DNA of 64,000 nucleotides from the NCBI RefSeq assembly GCF_002128405.1, contig NZ_NETJ01000004.1:62001-126000 (forward strand), given 5' to 3'. Under the pieces are notes generated by a model. The model had not been told where the DNA came from. It did no database searches and was given only the letters and a program-made list of their open reading frames with translations. This DNA comes from Gottfriedia solisilvae. GTDB taxonomy: Bacteria > Bacillota > Bacilli > Bacillales > Bacillaceae_G. The position numbers and the translations under genes are program-made. Below are positions 27,783 to 35,654 of this stretch, piece after piece (the first letter of the stretch is position 1; the number at the start of each line of letters is the position of its first letter).

Positions 27783-27822
27783 ATAAAAAGCTGATTAATA
27801 TAATTTATATTAAACAGCTTTT
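27783..27822 (-). terminator. Terminator after the His/Gly-rich gene
   Basis: Minus-strand stem AAAGCTGTTTAATAT / ATATTAATCAGCTTT (one mismatch) followed by TTATT. Confidence 0.8.
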
Positions 27823-27833
27823 ATAGTTTTCAA

Positions 27834-28130
27834 TTATACAAAAACCCAACCAAATCCTGGTATAAAGTACCATCTTCTACCTTGGAAGATGTAAAATCCA
27901 CCTGACCAATAACCTCCAGGTCCTGGCCACGGATATCCATGTCCACCATGTCCGTGTCCACCTCCATGTCCGCCGTGCCCACCTCCGTGACCACCGTGTC
28001 CACCTCCATGTCCACCGTGTCCACCTCCGTGACCGCCGTGTCCACCTCCATGTCCACCGTGTCCACTTCCATGTCCACCGTGTCCCTGACCTGGTGGGCT
28101 AGGATAACGTTCATATAAATAGTCGCTCAT
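27834..28130 (-). CDS. Histidine/glycine-repeat protein, possible spore or surface protein
   Basis: A 98-residue low-complexity protein. After MSDYLYERYPSPPGQ comes a block of about 50 residues built from the seven-residue unit HGGHGGG (about six copies, 21-bp DNA repeats), then an aromatic tail, YPWPGPGGYWSGGFYIFQG and RRWYFIPGFGWVFV. There is no signal peptide. The GGAGGTGA ribosome site 4 bases before the ATG fixes this frame over an alternative one made of D, T, M, E and V repeats. The many histidines could bind Ni, Zn or Cu; the Gly/Tyr/Trp style recalls Bacillus spore coat proteins. Both are inferences. Confidence 0.8.
   Translation of the reverse strand: MSDYLYERYPSPPGQGHGGHGSGHGGHGGGHGGHGGGHGGHGGGHGGHGGGHGGHGGGHGHGGHGYPWPGPGGYWSGGFYIFQGRRWYFIPGFGWVFV
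27940..28090 (-). repeat. 21-bp tandem repeats coding HGGHGGG
   Basis: Units of the type CACGGTGGACATGGAGGTGG follow each other about six times with synonymous changes, so the repeat unit is kept at protein level. Confidence 0.85.
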
Positions 28131-28251
28131 ATGCTCACCTCCAAAATTAGAAAATATATCTTAATATCCTATGATTTAATTTTGGTAATGAGCATGTACT
28201 TTGTAATTTGATATTGTCATCTAACTCAAATTTTCATGTTGTCAACAATTG

Positions 28252-30129
28252 TCAATCACACCAAGCTTCATATTGAACATATAATTCCTGGCATTTTTCT
28301 TCTAAGCTTTCTTTTTCCACATGAAGTTCTTGTAGTGTATCAATACTACTTTCTACCATCATTAATTTATTTAACTCACTTATTTTTTGTTCAAATAATG
28401 CAATGTCTTTTTCAAGATCATCAATACTTCTTTGTTTTTCTTTCTTAATTGGTTTTACTTCTTTTTGTACTTCCAGTTTTGGGTATTTTTCTTTTTTATT
28501 TTTACGTAAACTCATTTTTTCTTTTGCATGCTGATAGTCTTCAATAAATTCATGGATCGCGCCATCAGCTAACCAATAAATCTTAGAAAATAACTTATTA
28601 ATAAAGTAACGATCATGAGAAACAGATAAAATTGTACCTTTAAATTTTTCAAGTGCATCTTCTAACACTTCTCTTGATTCAATATCCAGATGATTTGTTG
28701 GTTCATCCACTACTAATAAATTAATATCCTGATACATGAGTTGAGCTAATCTTAGTCTCATTCGCTCTCCTCCACTTAGCTGGCCAACTTTTCTGTAAAC
28801 CATATAACCATAAAACAAAAAGCCTGCTAATATATTTCGAGCTTCTCCCTCTGTAACATGGACTTCTTCTCTGAACTCTTCAAGTACTGTATGCTCTGAA
28901 TTAATTGCCTCATAATGCTGTGATAAGTAACCAATTTTGACATTACTTCCTATTCTCAGTTTTCCTTCATCTACTGAAGCCTCACCAAGTATCATTTTTA
29001 ATAAGGTCGATTTTCCAGTCCCATTATCACCAACAATAACCGCCCTTTCTCCATAAAATAAAGAAAAGTTAATATCCTTAAACAATACCTTATCCTGAAA
29101 TGCTTTTGATAATTTCTCAGCAATTACAACATCTTTACCACTTCTACCAGCTTCTTCTAATTGAAATGCCATTTTCTTTTTTTGTAAAATAGGGCGTTTG
29201 AGTCTTTCAATTCTTTCTAATGCTTTTTCCATACTTCTTGCGCGTCTATGCAGTCCAGCATTAGGTGGATTAGCCTGATTTGCCCACTCTCTCAACCGTT
29301 TAATTGTTTCTTTCATTTTTTGAATTTTCTTTTGTTGTTCTTCATAAGCTTGAAATTCTTTTAATAGTCTCTCTTCTTTTTGAATAACGAATTGTGAGTA
29401 ATTAGAATGGTAAACTGTTATTTCTCCATCTTCCAATTCCAAAATACTCGTTACAACCTCGTCTAAAAAGTAACGATCATGAGAAATTGTCATAATCGTA
29501 CCTTCATATTCTTTTAAAAATGCTCCCAACCACTCAATTGCAGATAAATCTAAGTGATTCGTTGGTTCATCAAGCAATAAAAGATCAGGTTTTTGTAATA
29601 ATACAATTCCTAGTCCAATCTTGGTTTTTTCTCCTCCACTTAAAGAAGCAAATTTCTTTGGTAATAAATCATTAATCCCTAAACCATTAACAATCTTTGA
29701 AAGCTCTGCTTCCATTTCATATCCACCATTTAAAGCAAATTTTTCTTGTAATACCCCATAGTTACTTAGCAATTGATTAAGTGAACGATCATCTGATATA
29801 TTTGCCATCTCGATTTCTAGTTGTTTCATGTTATGTTCAATTTTTCTTAGGTCCTCAAACACTGTTAATAACACATCACGACTTGTCATTTCTTCTGGGA
29901 AAGAAGGGATTTGAGCTAAATAACCGGCCTTTAATCCTTTCTTAAAATGAATAGTCCCGCTATCTGGCGCTTCAATTCCTGTTAACAGTTTAAATATACT
30001 TGTTTTTCCGCTACCGTTCGCACCAACTAGCCCCACTCGACTACCTTGGTTTATTTGAAAAGATAAATCTGTAAAAAGTGTATTTCCTCCAAACATTTTT
30101 GAAATTTTTTCTATACTACATGCAATCAT
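28252..30129 (-). CDS. ABC-F family ATPase (ribosome-associated)
   Basis: A 625-residue protein with two ABC domains and no membrane part. Domain 1 has GANGSGKTS, LSGGEKTKIGLG and LLLLDEPTNHLD; the linker of about 75 residues is charged and helical (KMKETIKRLREWANQANPPN); domain 2 has GDNGTGKST, LSGGERMRLRLAQLM and LLVVDEPTNHLD; a coiled-coil tail of about 80 residues closes the protein. ABC-F proteins enter the ribosomal E site and either restart stalled ribosomes or dislodge antibiotics. The leader upstream, with promoter, upstream ORF and terminator, strongly suggests induction by translation stress, as for vmlR and other resistance ABC-F genes. The exact subfamily is not certain. Confidence 0.92.
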   Translation of the reverse strand: MIACSIEKISKMFGGNTLFTDLSFQINQGSRVGLVGANGSGKTSIFKLLTGIEAPDSGTIHFKKGLKAGYLAQIPSFPEEMTSRDVLLTVFEDLRKIEHNMKQLEIEMANISDDRSLNQLLSNYGVLQEKFALNGGYEMEAELSKIVNGLGINDLLPKKFASLSGGEKTKIGLGIVLLQKPDLLLLDEPTNHLDLSAIEWLGAFLKEYEGTIMTISHDRYFLDEVVTSILELEDGEITVYHSNYSQFVIQKEERLLKEFQAYEEQQKKIQKMKETIKRLREWANQANPPNAGLHRRARSMEKALERIERLKRPILQKKKMAFQLEEAGRSGKDVVIAEKLSKAFQDKVLFKDINFSLFYGERAVIVGDNGTGKSTLLKMILGEASVDEGKLRIGSNVKIGYLSQHYEAINSEHTVLEEFREEVHVTEGEARNILAGFLFYGYMVYRKVGQLSGGERMRLRLAQLMYQDINLLVVDEPTNHLDIESREVLEDALEKFKGTILSVSHDRYFINKLFSKIYWLADGAIHEFIEDYQHAKEKMSLRKNKKEKYPKLEVQKEVKPIKKEKQRSIDDLEKDIALFEQKISELNKLMMVESSIDTLQELHVEKESLEEKCQELYVQYEAWCD

Positions 30130-30165
30130 TATGATTCTCCATTCTATTCACCGTACAAATTCCAT

Positions 30166-30202
30166 AGAAAAAAGCCATGGATCAATAAACTCATCCATGG
30201 CT
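30166..30202 (-). terminator. Attenuator terminator in the ABC-F leader
   Basis: Minus-strand perfect stem AGCCATGGAT / ATCCATGGCT with a 10-base loop and TTTTTT, located between the leader ORF stop (30242) and the ABC-F start (30129). It lies upstream of the gene on the coding strand, so transcription must pass it to reach the gene. Confidence 0.88.
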
Positions 30203-30241
30203 CTCAATAATGATTCATTAAAGTGCGATCACACATTTAAC

Positions 30242-30403
30242 TTATTTTATGAAGTCGTAGGAAAGAGTACGTTTCTTTATTTGAGTTGATAATTTGTTAA
30301 AAAAGGACACACGTATCCCGTTAACAGTTAAAAACGCAAATTTCGCACGACAAAAATATAAAAATTCTACCATTTGCGCGCACACCATTTGAAAACGTAA
30401 CAT
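30242..30403 (-). CDS. 53-codon leader peptide upstream of the ABC-F gene
   Basis: Starts ATG at 30403, 8 bases after AAGGAGGTG, the strongest ribosome site in the neighbourhood, and runs 53 codons to TAA at 30242, just before the attenuator. The peptide begins MLRFQMVCAQMVEFLYFC and is basic and aromatic in its middle; it has no known domain. GUAGGAAAGA at the ribosome site (30412-30403) is fully complementary to codons 46-49 (30257-30266), so the leader can fold on itself over 150 bases. The arrangement matches ribosome-mediated attenuation; translation has not been shown. Confidence 0.75.
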   Translation of the reverse strand: MLRFQMVCAQMVEFLYFCRAKFAFLTVNGIRVSFFNKLSTQIKKRTLSYDFIK

Positions 30404-30440
30404 CTTTCCTACACCTCCTTTTCGTCCTAAATTTATCTAA

Positions 30441-30469
30441 ATTATAAAATAACTTAGCATATTGTACAA
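30441..30469 (-). promoter_or_regulatory. Promoter of the ABC-F leader transcript
   Basis: TTGTAC (30469-30464), 17-base spacer, TATAAT (30446-30441) on the minus strand. Transcription would begin near 30434, about 15 bases before the leader ribosome site. Confidence 0.85.
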
Positions 30470-30575
30470 TACTTAATTTATTTGGATATACTGATTTTGT
30501 GCATTAGTATTTACATAACTTTGAAAATTAACCAAAGAAATTGATAAAACTAGATAATTAATGAGGAGAAATGAA

Positions 30576-30947
30576 ATGAAAAAATTATTACCGCATATTT
30601 ATATTGAGAATTGTAAAGAAGTAATTGAATACTATCAGCAAGTTTTTGGTGGAGAAATTAAAAATACGCAAACAGGTGATGGAATAGAGATGTTCAAAGG
30701 CCATGAAGGAAAATACATTCATGCTGAACTCCATATAAATGAAGATTGCGTTATGTATTTTGCAGATGTTTTTACTCCTCTAACAAAAGGAAATAATATT
30801 TGGACTATGCTTGAAATGAGTTCTGAGGAAGAGATTCATTCTATTTATCAAACATTATCAAGAGATGGTGAAATTAAAATGGAACTTCAAGATACATTCT
30901 GGGGTGCTAGATATGCAGTTGTAACAGATCAATTCGGATTAACTTAG
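30576..30947 (+). CDS. VOC (PhnB/glyoxalase-like) protein, C-terminus cut by an in-frame TAG
   Basis: A 123-residue vicinal-oxygen-chelate protein of the PhnB type: LPHIYIENCKEVIEYYQQVF at the start, HAELHINEDCVMYFADV in the middle, and FWGARYAVVTDQFGLT at the end. In this family the last motif continues with a tryptophan (GxxWxLN). Here ACT is followed by TAG, then GAG TTA AAT TTA (E-L-N-L), and the frame stays open for 11 codons to TGA at 30981. So a TGG to TAG change probably removed the last dozen residues. The start at 30576 follows GAGGAG. Enzymatic function unknown; it may be partly inactive. Confidence 0.8.
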   Translation: MKKLLPHIYIENCKEVIEYYQQVFGGEIKNTQTGDGIEMFKGHEGKYIHAELHINEDCVMYFADVFTPLTKGNNIWTMLEMSSEEEIHSIYQTLSRDGEIKMELQDTFWGARYAVVTDQFGLT

Positions 30948-30988
30948 GAGTTAAATTTAAGTAAAGTACATGCCCCAGAATGATAAAT

Positions 30989-31027
30989 AAAAAAAGCGAA
31001 AACCTACGATTAGGTTTTCGCTTTTTT
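30989..31027. terminator. Bidirectional terminator
   Basis: Stem AAAAAAGCGAAAACCTA / TAGGTTTTCGCTTTTTT with a 4-base loop between convergent genes; A-run and T-run on both strands. Confidence 0.92.
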
Positions 31028-31030
31028 GTT

Positions 31031-31777
31031 TTAAAGTTGTGTTAATATAATTGGTTCACCTTTTGTAACAACAATTGTATGCTCACATTGTGCCACTAAA
31101 CTTTTATCAGGTGTTACAAATGTCCAGCCGTCACCTGATTCAATAATATGGTCAGCGTTTGCTGATACGAATGGCTCAACTGCTAACACTAATCCGTCTT
31201 TCAGTAATGCCCCGTCCATTGGATCAAAATAATTTAAAATATGCTGTGGTTTTTCGTGAAGACTTTTACCAATTCCATGCCCAGTTAAGTTTTCAATGAC
31301 ATTAAATCCGTTTTTACTTGCCTCATTAAATACAGCTCGGCCAATTTGATTTTGTTTAGATCCTGCCTTTGTTTTTTTCATTGCTGCCCAAAATGCATCT
31401 TCTGCAGCTTTACAAAGTTTTTCCTTTAAAAGATCACCTTTTCCAATCACAAATGAAATTCCAGTATCAGCATAAAATCCATCTAATGCTGCTGATACAT
31501 CAATATTCACTAAGTCACCTTCCTTAAGTACGCGATCACTCGGAATACCATGAGCAACTTCTTCATTAACACTGATACAAGTAGTTCCTGGAAAATCATA
31601 TTCTTTTTGAGGTGCTGAAGTTGCACCATGTTCATCTAATACTTTTTTGCCAATTTCATCTAGTTCTTTAGTAGTCATTCCTGCCTTCGCTTTTTCTTTC
31701 ATCTCTTCTCTAGCTAAAGCAACAATGCGGCCGATTTTTCGTAAAGCTTCTAGTTCTTGTTCATTATTTATAATCAT
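31031..31777 (-). CDS. map: Methionine aminopeptidase, type I
   Basis: A 248-residue metallopeptidase that removes the initiator methionine. The pita-bread fold motifs are present: EVAHGIPSDR with the substrate histidine, NIDVSAALDGFYADTG with the two metal aspartates, TGHGIGKSLHEKPQ with metal histidine, VLAVEPF and QCEHTIVVT with the metal glutamates. It is a stand-alone copy, not in the ribosomal-protein cluster where the housekeeping map lies in Bacillus, so it is probably the second paralogue (YflG-like). Confidence 0.93.
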   Translation of the reverse strand: MIINNEQELEALRKIGRIVALAREEMKEKAKAGMTTKELDEIGKKVLDEHGATSAPQKEYDFPGTTCISVNEEVAHGIPSDRVLKEGDLVNIDVSAALDGFYADTGISFVIGKGDLLKEKLCKAAEDAFWAAMKKTKAGSKQNQIGRAVFNEASKNGFNVIENLTGHGIGKSLHEKPQHILNYFDPMDGALLKDGLVLAVEPFVSANADHIIESGDGWTFVTPDKSLVAQCEHTIVVTKGEPIILTQL

Positions 31778-31890
31778 TATATTTTTACTCCTGATTCGTT
31801 ATTGAAATTCGTCTATCTATATATTATGCCATAATATTACTATGTTATAGTTTTTTAAATACTTATACAATGTATTTCTTTAAATAAGCA

Positions 31891-31928
31891 AAAAAAAGAG
31901 GAGACCCATTTTTTTGTGGTATCCTCTA
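31891..31928 (-). terminator. Terminator of the iron-uptake/Ig-repeat operon
   Basis: Minus-strand stem AGAGGATACC / GGGTCTCCTCT (mismatched once) with an A-rich loop, then TTTTTTT, shortly after the Ig-repeat gene stop. Confidence 0.8.
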
Positions 31929-31938
31929 TGTTATTTGA

Positions 31939-33225
31939 TTAGTTTTTTAAAATTGTTACCGTTACAGGTGTACTTGAGTTGTTTGCACTGTCTAATTGAG
32001 AAGCAATAAAATAGACATTTCCAGATTGTAAAGTAGTTAGATTAAGATTCGTTGTAAACGTACCTTGTTCATTTACTATTACAGTATTGCTTACGGTCGT
32101 TTTACCATCAGTTACGAATATTTTAATGATAGAACCAATTTCACCCTTGCCAGAAACTGTATAGTTCGCCACGTTTTCCTGTTTAATTGAATCTAAAGCA
32201 TTTAGTTCAGGAGCATTTGGTCCATTTGTATCTTTCATAAATTTTGTTACTGATTCTACACTCGTATTACCAGCAGTACTTGTTTGAATAGCTGTAACAG
32301 TGATTTCTCCACTTTGAAGGTCAGTTGTTTCGATCTCTACTTCAAAAGATCCATTTGCATCAACTTCACCAATTGAACTAACGTCTATAATACCGTCACT
32401 TAAAACAACTTCAATTTCAGAGCCAGCTTTTCCTAAGCCTTTTACTTTATAAGTTGTTTGATCTGTATTCGCAGTAATATTTGATGCCTGGAATAATGTT
32501 GGCTTATTAGGCGATTTTGTTTCTTTCGTTACATTTACTGCTACATTTTCTGTGTTTCCTGCTTTATCCACTTGTTTTGCTTGAATAGCTACTTTACCTT
32601 CAGCAAATTTTTGTACATTCACATTTAATGAATAATTTCCAAATTCATCAACAATCGTTTTTCCACTTACAATTTGCTTTCCACTTTGTAATGTAATATA
32701 TACCGTCGCTTTTGGGTCACCCGTTCCAGAAACAGGAAAATCGCTTACATTATATGAATTGATAAAACCTTCGTTCTCAACTGTCAATTCTTCTAAAAAT
32801 GTATCTTTTAAAATAGATACATTTTTCACTTTTCCTTTGTTACCACTCGCATCAACATTATATACAGAAAGTTTAAGTGCTCCATCTTTTAATTTTTGTG
32901 TATTAAGGAACGATTTAAAATTTCCTTTCTCATCTGTTTTCGCTTCAAAAGTAATTTGGTTATCCATACTCTTTAATTGTCCAACTACTTTTGATTTTGG
33001 TTCTGCTACCCCTTTAACCTCAAACTTCTTTTGATTAAGTTTATTAATCGTTTTTTGAACATAAACCTTCGGGATTGCAGGTGCTTTCGTATCATTTACA
33101 GCTGAATGTTTTGCTTTAAATGCTGTATGTGAAACACTAACCTCAGCATGAGCAAATCCAACCGTATATATCGCAAAGCTTGTTGCAAGCACACTACTAA
33201 CTAATACTTTTTTAAAAGTTTTCAT
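31939..33225 (-). CDS. Secreted protein of four Ig-like repeats
   Basis: A 428-residue exported protein. Residues 1-27 are a signal peptide (KKVLVSSVLATSFAIYTVGF, cleavage after AHA). The rest is four repeats of about 90-95 residues, each with a GxGxxGSxIxV-like edge strand, a DEFGNYS/DANGSFE turn and an ending like VDASGNKG, VDKAGNTE or LDSANNSS, the Big-type bacterial Ig pattern. There is no LPXTG, lipobox, SLH or LysM anchor. The TAGGAGG site is 5 bases before the ATG, and the gene is 9 bases after the ankyrin lipoprotein, so it belongs to the same operon. A ligand- or surface-binding role is inferred only. Confidence 0.85.
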   Translation of the reverse strand: MKTFKKVLVSSVLATSFAIYTVGFAHAEVSVSHTAFKAKHSAVNDTKAPAIPKVYVQKTINKLNQKKFEVKGVAEPKSKVVGQLKSMDNQITFEAKTDEKGNFKSFLNTQKLKDGALKLSVYNVDASGNKGKVKNVSILKDTFLEELTVENEGFINSYNVSDFPVSGTGDPKATVYITLQSGKQIVSGKTIVDEFGNYSLNVNVQKFAEGKVAIQAKQVDKAGNTENVAVNVTKETKSPNKPTLFQASNITANTDQTTYKVKGLGKAGSEIEVVLSDGIIDVSSIGEVDANGSFEVEIETTDLQSGEITVTAIQTSTAGNTSVESVTKFMKDTNGPNAPELNALDSIKQENVANYTVSGKGEIGSIIKIFVTDGKTTVSNTVIVNEQGTFTTNLNLTTLQSGNVYFIASQLDSANNSSTPVTVTILKN

Positions 33226-33234
33226 TTTATCCTC

Positions 33235-33663
33235 CTATTTTGCTCCATGCTCTTTTAATAGTTCTACAATTTCTTTATTGTCATTTTCAATTGCCATGGC
33301 AAGAGGGGTAATTCCTAGGTCGTCTTGAATATTTGGGTCAGCTCCGGCCTCAACCAATAATTTTGTTATTTCAACTTCACCGTATTGAACTGAAATAATT
33401 AAAGGTGTATTTCCTAAATCGTCCTTTTTATTTGGATCTGCATCTTTTGAAAGAAGTTCTTTTACTTTCTTTGAATCGCCGTTTGAAATTGCATCCATTA
33501 GAGCTTCTACTGAATTTTGGTTATCTTTTTTAACTTCATTTTGTTGATCTTTATTTTTGTCACCATTAAATGTTGACGGTCTTTCACCCGAGCAACCAGT
33601 TAGAACTATTAATAATAATGTAATTACTCCGATTACTATATTTTTTTTGTACAAAATTCTCAT
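33235..33663 (-). CDS. Ankyrin-repeat lipoprotein
   Basis: A 142-residue lipoprotein: hydrophobic signal with lipobox VLTGC and lipidated C24, a charged linker of about 25 residues (NGDKNKDQQNEVKKDNQN), then two full ankyrin repeats and a partial one (GNTPLIISVQYGEVEITKLL, GADPNIQDDLGITPLAMAIE). Ankyrin repeats bind proteins, so it probably holds a partner at the outer face of the membrane. It begins 8 bases after the second permease gene and ends 9 bases before the Ig-repeat gene. Its own ribosome site is weak. Confidence 0.88.
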   Translation of the reverse strand: MRILYKKNIVIGVITLLLIVLTGCSGERPSTFNGDKNKDQQNEVKKDNQNSVEALMDAISNGDSKKVKELLSKDADPNKKDDLGNTPLIISVQYGEVEITKLLVEAGADPNIQDDLGITPLAMAIENDNKEIVELLKEHGAK

Positions 33664-33671
33664 CCATTCTT

Positions 33672-34655
33672 TTATAGTCTTGATTTTTTAAGCAAATATA
33701 GGAAATAGGGAGCACCTATTAATGCTGTAACTACACCAACTGGTATTTCAATCGGTGCCAAAATTGTCCGACCAATTAAATCACTAACAATGGCGAGTAT
33801 TGCACCTAATAAAGCACTGATTGGTAACACCCATCTATGATCATTTCCTACTAAAAGTCTACTTAGGTGAGGAATGACTAATCCAATAAATCCGATTGGT
33901 CCAGAAACAGCTACCGCACTACCAGCTAATACAACTGTAATGATTAATAGAAAGATTCTACTTCTCTGAACTGACACACCTAAACTCGTTGCAATATCGT
34001 CACCAAGTTGAATTGCGTTAATACGCGCAGACATCATGATTGTAATGATAATTCCAATAATAGACCATGGAAGAATCATCATTACATGCTCCCATCCTCT
34101 ACCCCAGAAGCTTCCTGCTAGCCAAACGATTGATGCTTCAATTTTTTTTGACGCAAATACAATCATCCCTGTTGTAGCAGCTTGAAATAATGCATCAATT
34201 GCGATACCTGCCAATGCAAATCTTTCTTTACTAATACCATTCTTCCAAGCTACTAAATATACTAAAACGCCAGCTATGGCTGAGCCGACAAACGCAGCAA
34301 GTGGTAAATATGCAATTGGTAGAGAAGGAATAAAAAACATAGATAGCACTGCTATAAAACTAGCTCCTGCAGTTATTCCAATAATATTTGGTGCCGCCAA
34401 TGGATTTTGTGTAACTGCTTGTAAAAGTGTCCCAGCTATTGCCAAGTTCATTCCGACAAATACCCCAATTAATGTTCGAGGTAATCTATACTCCCAAATA
34501 ATGATGCTTTCAACAGAATCATTTGGGTGAATAAGAGCTTGAAAAGACTTCATAAATGGAATTTTAATATCACCAAATTCTACACTTAATGGAATCAGTA
34601 GGATTGTAGCCAATAAAAACATGATTAATAGAATAGCAGGTTTCTTATTTTGCAT
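33672..34655 (-). CDS. Iron-siderophore ABC permease (FecCD family), second subunit
   Basis: A 327-residue permease with about ten spans. FecCD signatures: WEYRLPRTLIGVFVGMNLAIAG near the N-terminus, ITAGASFIAV, and GPIGFIGLVIPHLSRLLVGN, the loop touching the ATPase. It overlaps the preceding permease gene by 11 bases. The pair resembles YfiZ/YfhA, which in B. subtilis import hydroxamate siderophores and borrow the ATPase YusV; no ATPase gene is in this operon either. Confidence 0.9.
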   Translation of the reverse strand: MQNKKPAILLIMFLLATILLIPLSVEFGDIKIPFMKSFQALIHPNDSVESIIIWEYRLPRTLIGVFVGMNLAIAGTLLQAVTQNPLAAPNIIGITAGASFIAVLSMFFIPSLPIAYLPLAAFVGSAIAGVLVYLVAWKNGISKERFALAGIAIDALFQAATTGMIVFASKKIEASIVWLAGSFWGRGWEHVMMILPWSIIGIIITIMMSARINAIQLGDDIATSLGVSVQRSRIFLLIITVVLAGSAVAVSGPIGFIGLVIPHLSRLLVGNDHRWVLPISALLGAILAIVSDLIGRTILAPIEIPVGVVTALIGAPYFLYLLKKSRL

Positions 34656-35634
34656 GACGATCTCCCTGCTTTCTAACTAAATAAAGGAAATATGGACAGC
34701 CGATTGCAGCTGTAAAAATTCCAACTGGCAATTCGATAGGCTGTACGATTGTTCTTGCTAGTAAATCTCCTGCTAATAATATGCATCCTCCAGTTAAAGC
34801 ACTAAAAGGAATGAGATTTTTATGGTCTGGCCCTAAAATCTTCCTAACTAAATGCGGAACGATTAAACCGATAAAACCTATGCTACCTGCTACTGAAACA
34901 GAGCTCCCTGCAAGTACAACAACTAGTATCGCCATTGTAATTTTTAATAGACCTACCTTAACACCTAACCCTTTAGCCATATCATCACCAAGTTCTAGTA
35001 GGTTCATTTTTGAAGAAAGAGCCAGTGCCACAAATAAACCAATAATTGACCAAGGTGCTATTAACATTAAATGAGACCAAGTTAAGCCATTTAGCCCTCC
35101 AACTAGCCAGGTATAGACCGAAGCTGCATCTTCCCCGAGAAGAATTAAAATTCCGACAGTAATTGCATGTAAAAATGCACTTACAGCAACTCCAGCTAGT
35201 GTTAACCTAACTGGAGAAACATTTCCTTTCATGCTCAAGGTATATACTACAGCTCCTCCAAGGGCTGCACCAATAAATACTAATGGAGAGAACCATATAT
35301 AAGGTAGACTGACTAAGAAATACTCAATGATTACAACCATTGTAGCTGCACCAGCTGTAATTCCTAATAGTTTTGGTTCTGCAAGCGGATTTTTTGTCAT
35401 ACTTTGCATTAATGCCCCACTCACGGCAAGATTTGCACCAATTAAAAATGCCATAATTGCTCTTGGCAATCGTAAATCCCAAATAATTGTTCTTGCTTTT
35501 GAACCATCATCTGACATCAAAACTTCTACTATTCTATTAAACGGCACATTTACAGTTCCATACATTAGAGAAACAATTACAAGTGAAGTACAAATGAAAA
35601 GCAATACTAAGAAAAAAAGATATTTTTTATGCAC
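34645..35634 (-). CDS. Iron-siderophore ABC permease (FecCD family), first subunit
   Basis: A 329-residue, about ten-span permease with IIWDLRLPRAIMAFLIGANL, ITAGAATMVV and GSIGFIGLIVPHLVRKILGPDH. It starts with GTG behind AAAGGAAG, 20 bases after the binding-protein gene. With its partner it forms the membrane channel for a ferric siderophore. Confidence 0.9.
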   Translation of the reverse strand: MHKKYLFFLVLLFICTSLVIVSLMYGTVNVPFNRIVEVLMSDDGSKARTIIWDLRLPRAIMAFLIGANLAVSGALMQSMTKNPLAEPKLLGITAGAATMVVIIEYFLVSLPYIWFSPLVFIGAALGGAVVYTLSMKGNVSPVRLTLAGVAVSAFLHAITVGILILLGEDAASVYTWLVGGLNGLTWSHLMLIAPWSIIGLFVALALSSKMNLLELGDDMAKGLGVKVGLLKITMAILVVVLAGSSVSVAGSIGFIGLIVPHLVRKILGPDHKNLIPFSALTGGCILLAGDLLARTIVQPIELPVGIFTAAIGCPYFLYLVRKQGDRHAK

Positions 35635-35654
35635 TTATTTGCTTCCTTTCAAGT

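Noticed and set aside
27940-28090. Regular repeats considered as a CRISPR array.
   Set aside because: Units are contiguous 21-bp coding repeats without spacers, and no cas genes are present.
27830-28114. A second frame over the His/Gly-rich gene coding DTVDMEV-type repeats.
   Set aside because: No ribosome site; it is a by-product of the 21-bp repeats. The HGGHGGG frame has GGAGGTGA and a sensible tail.
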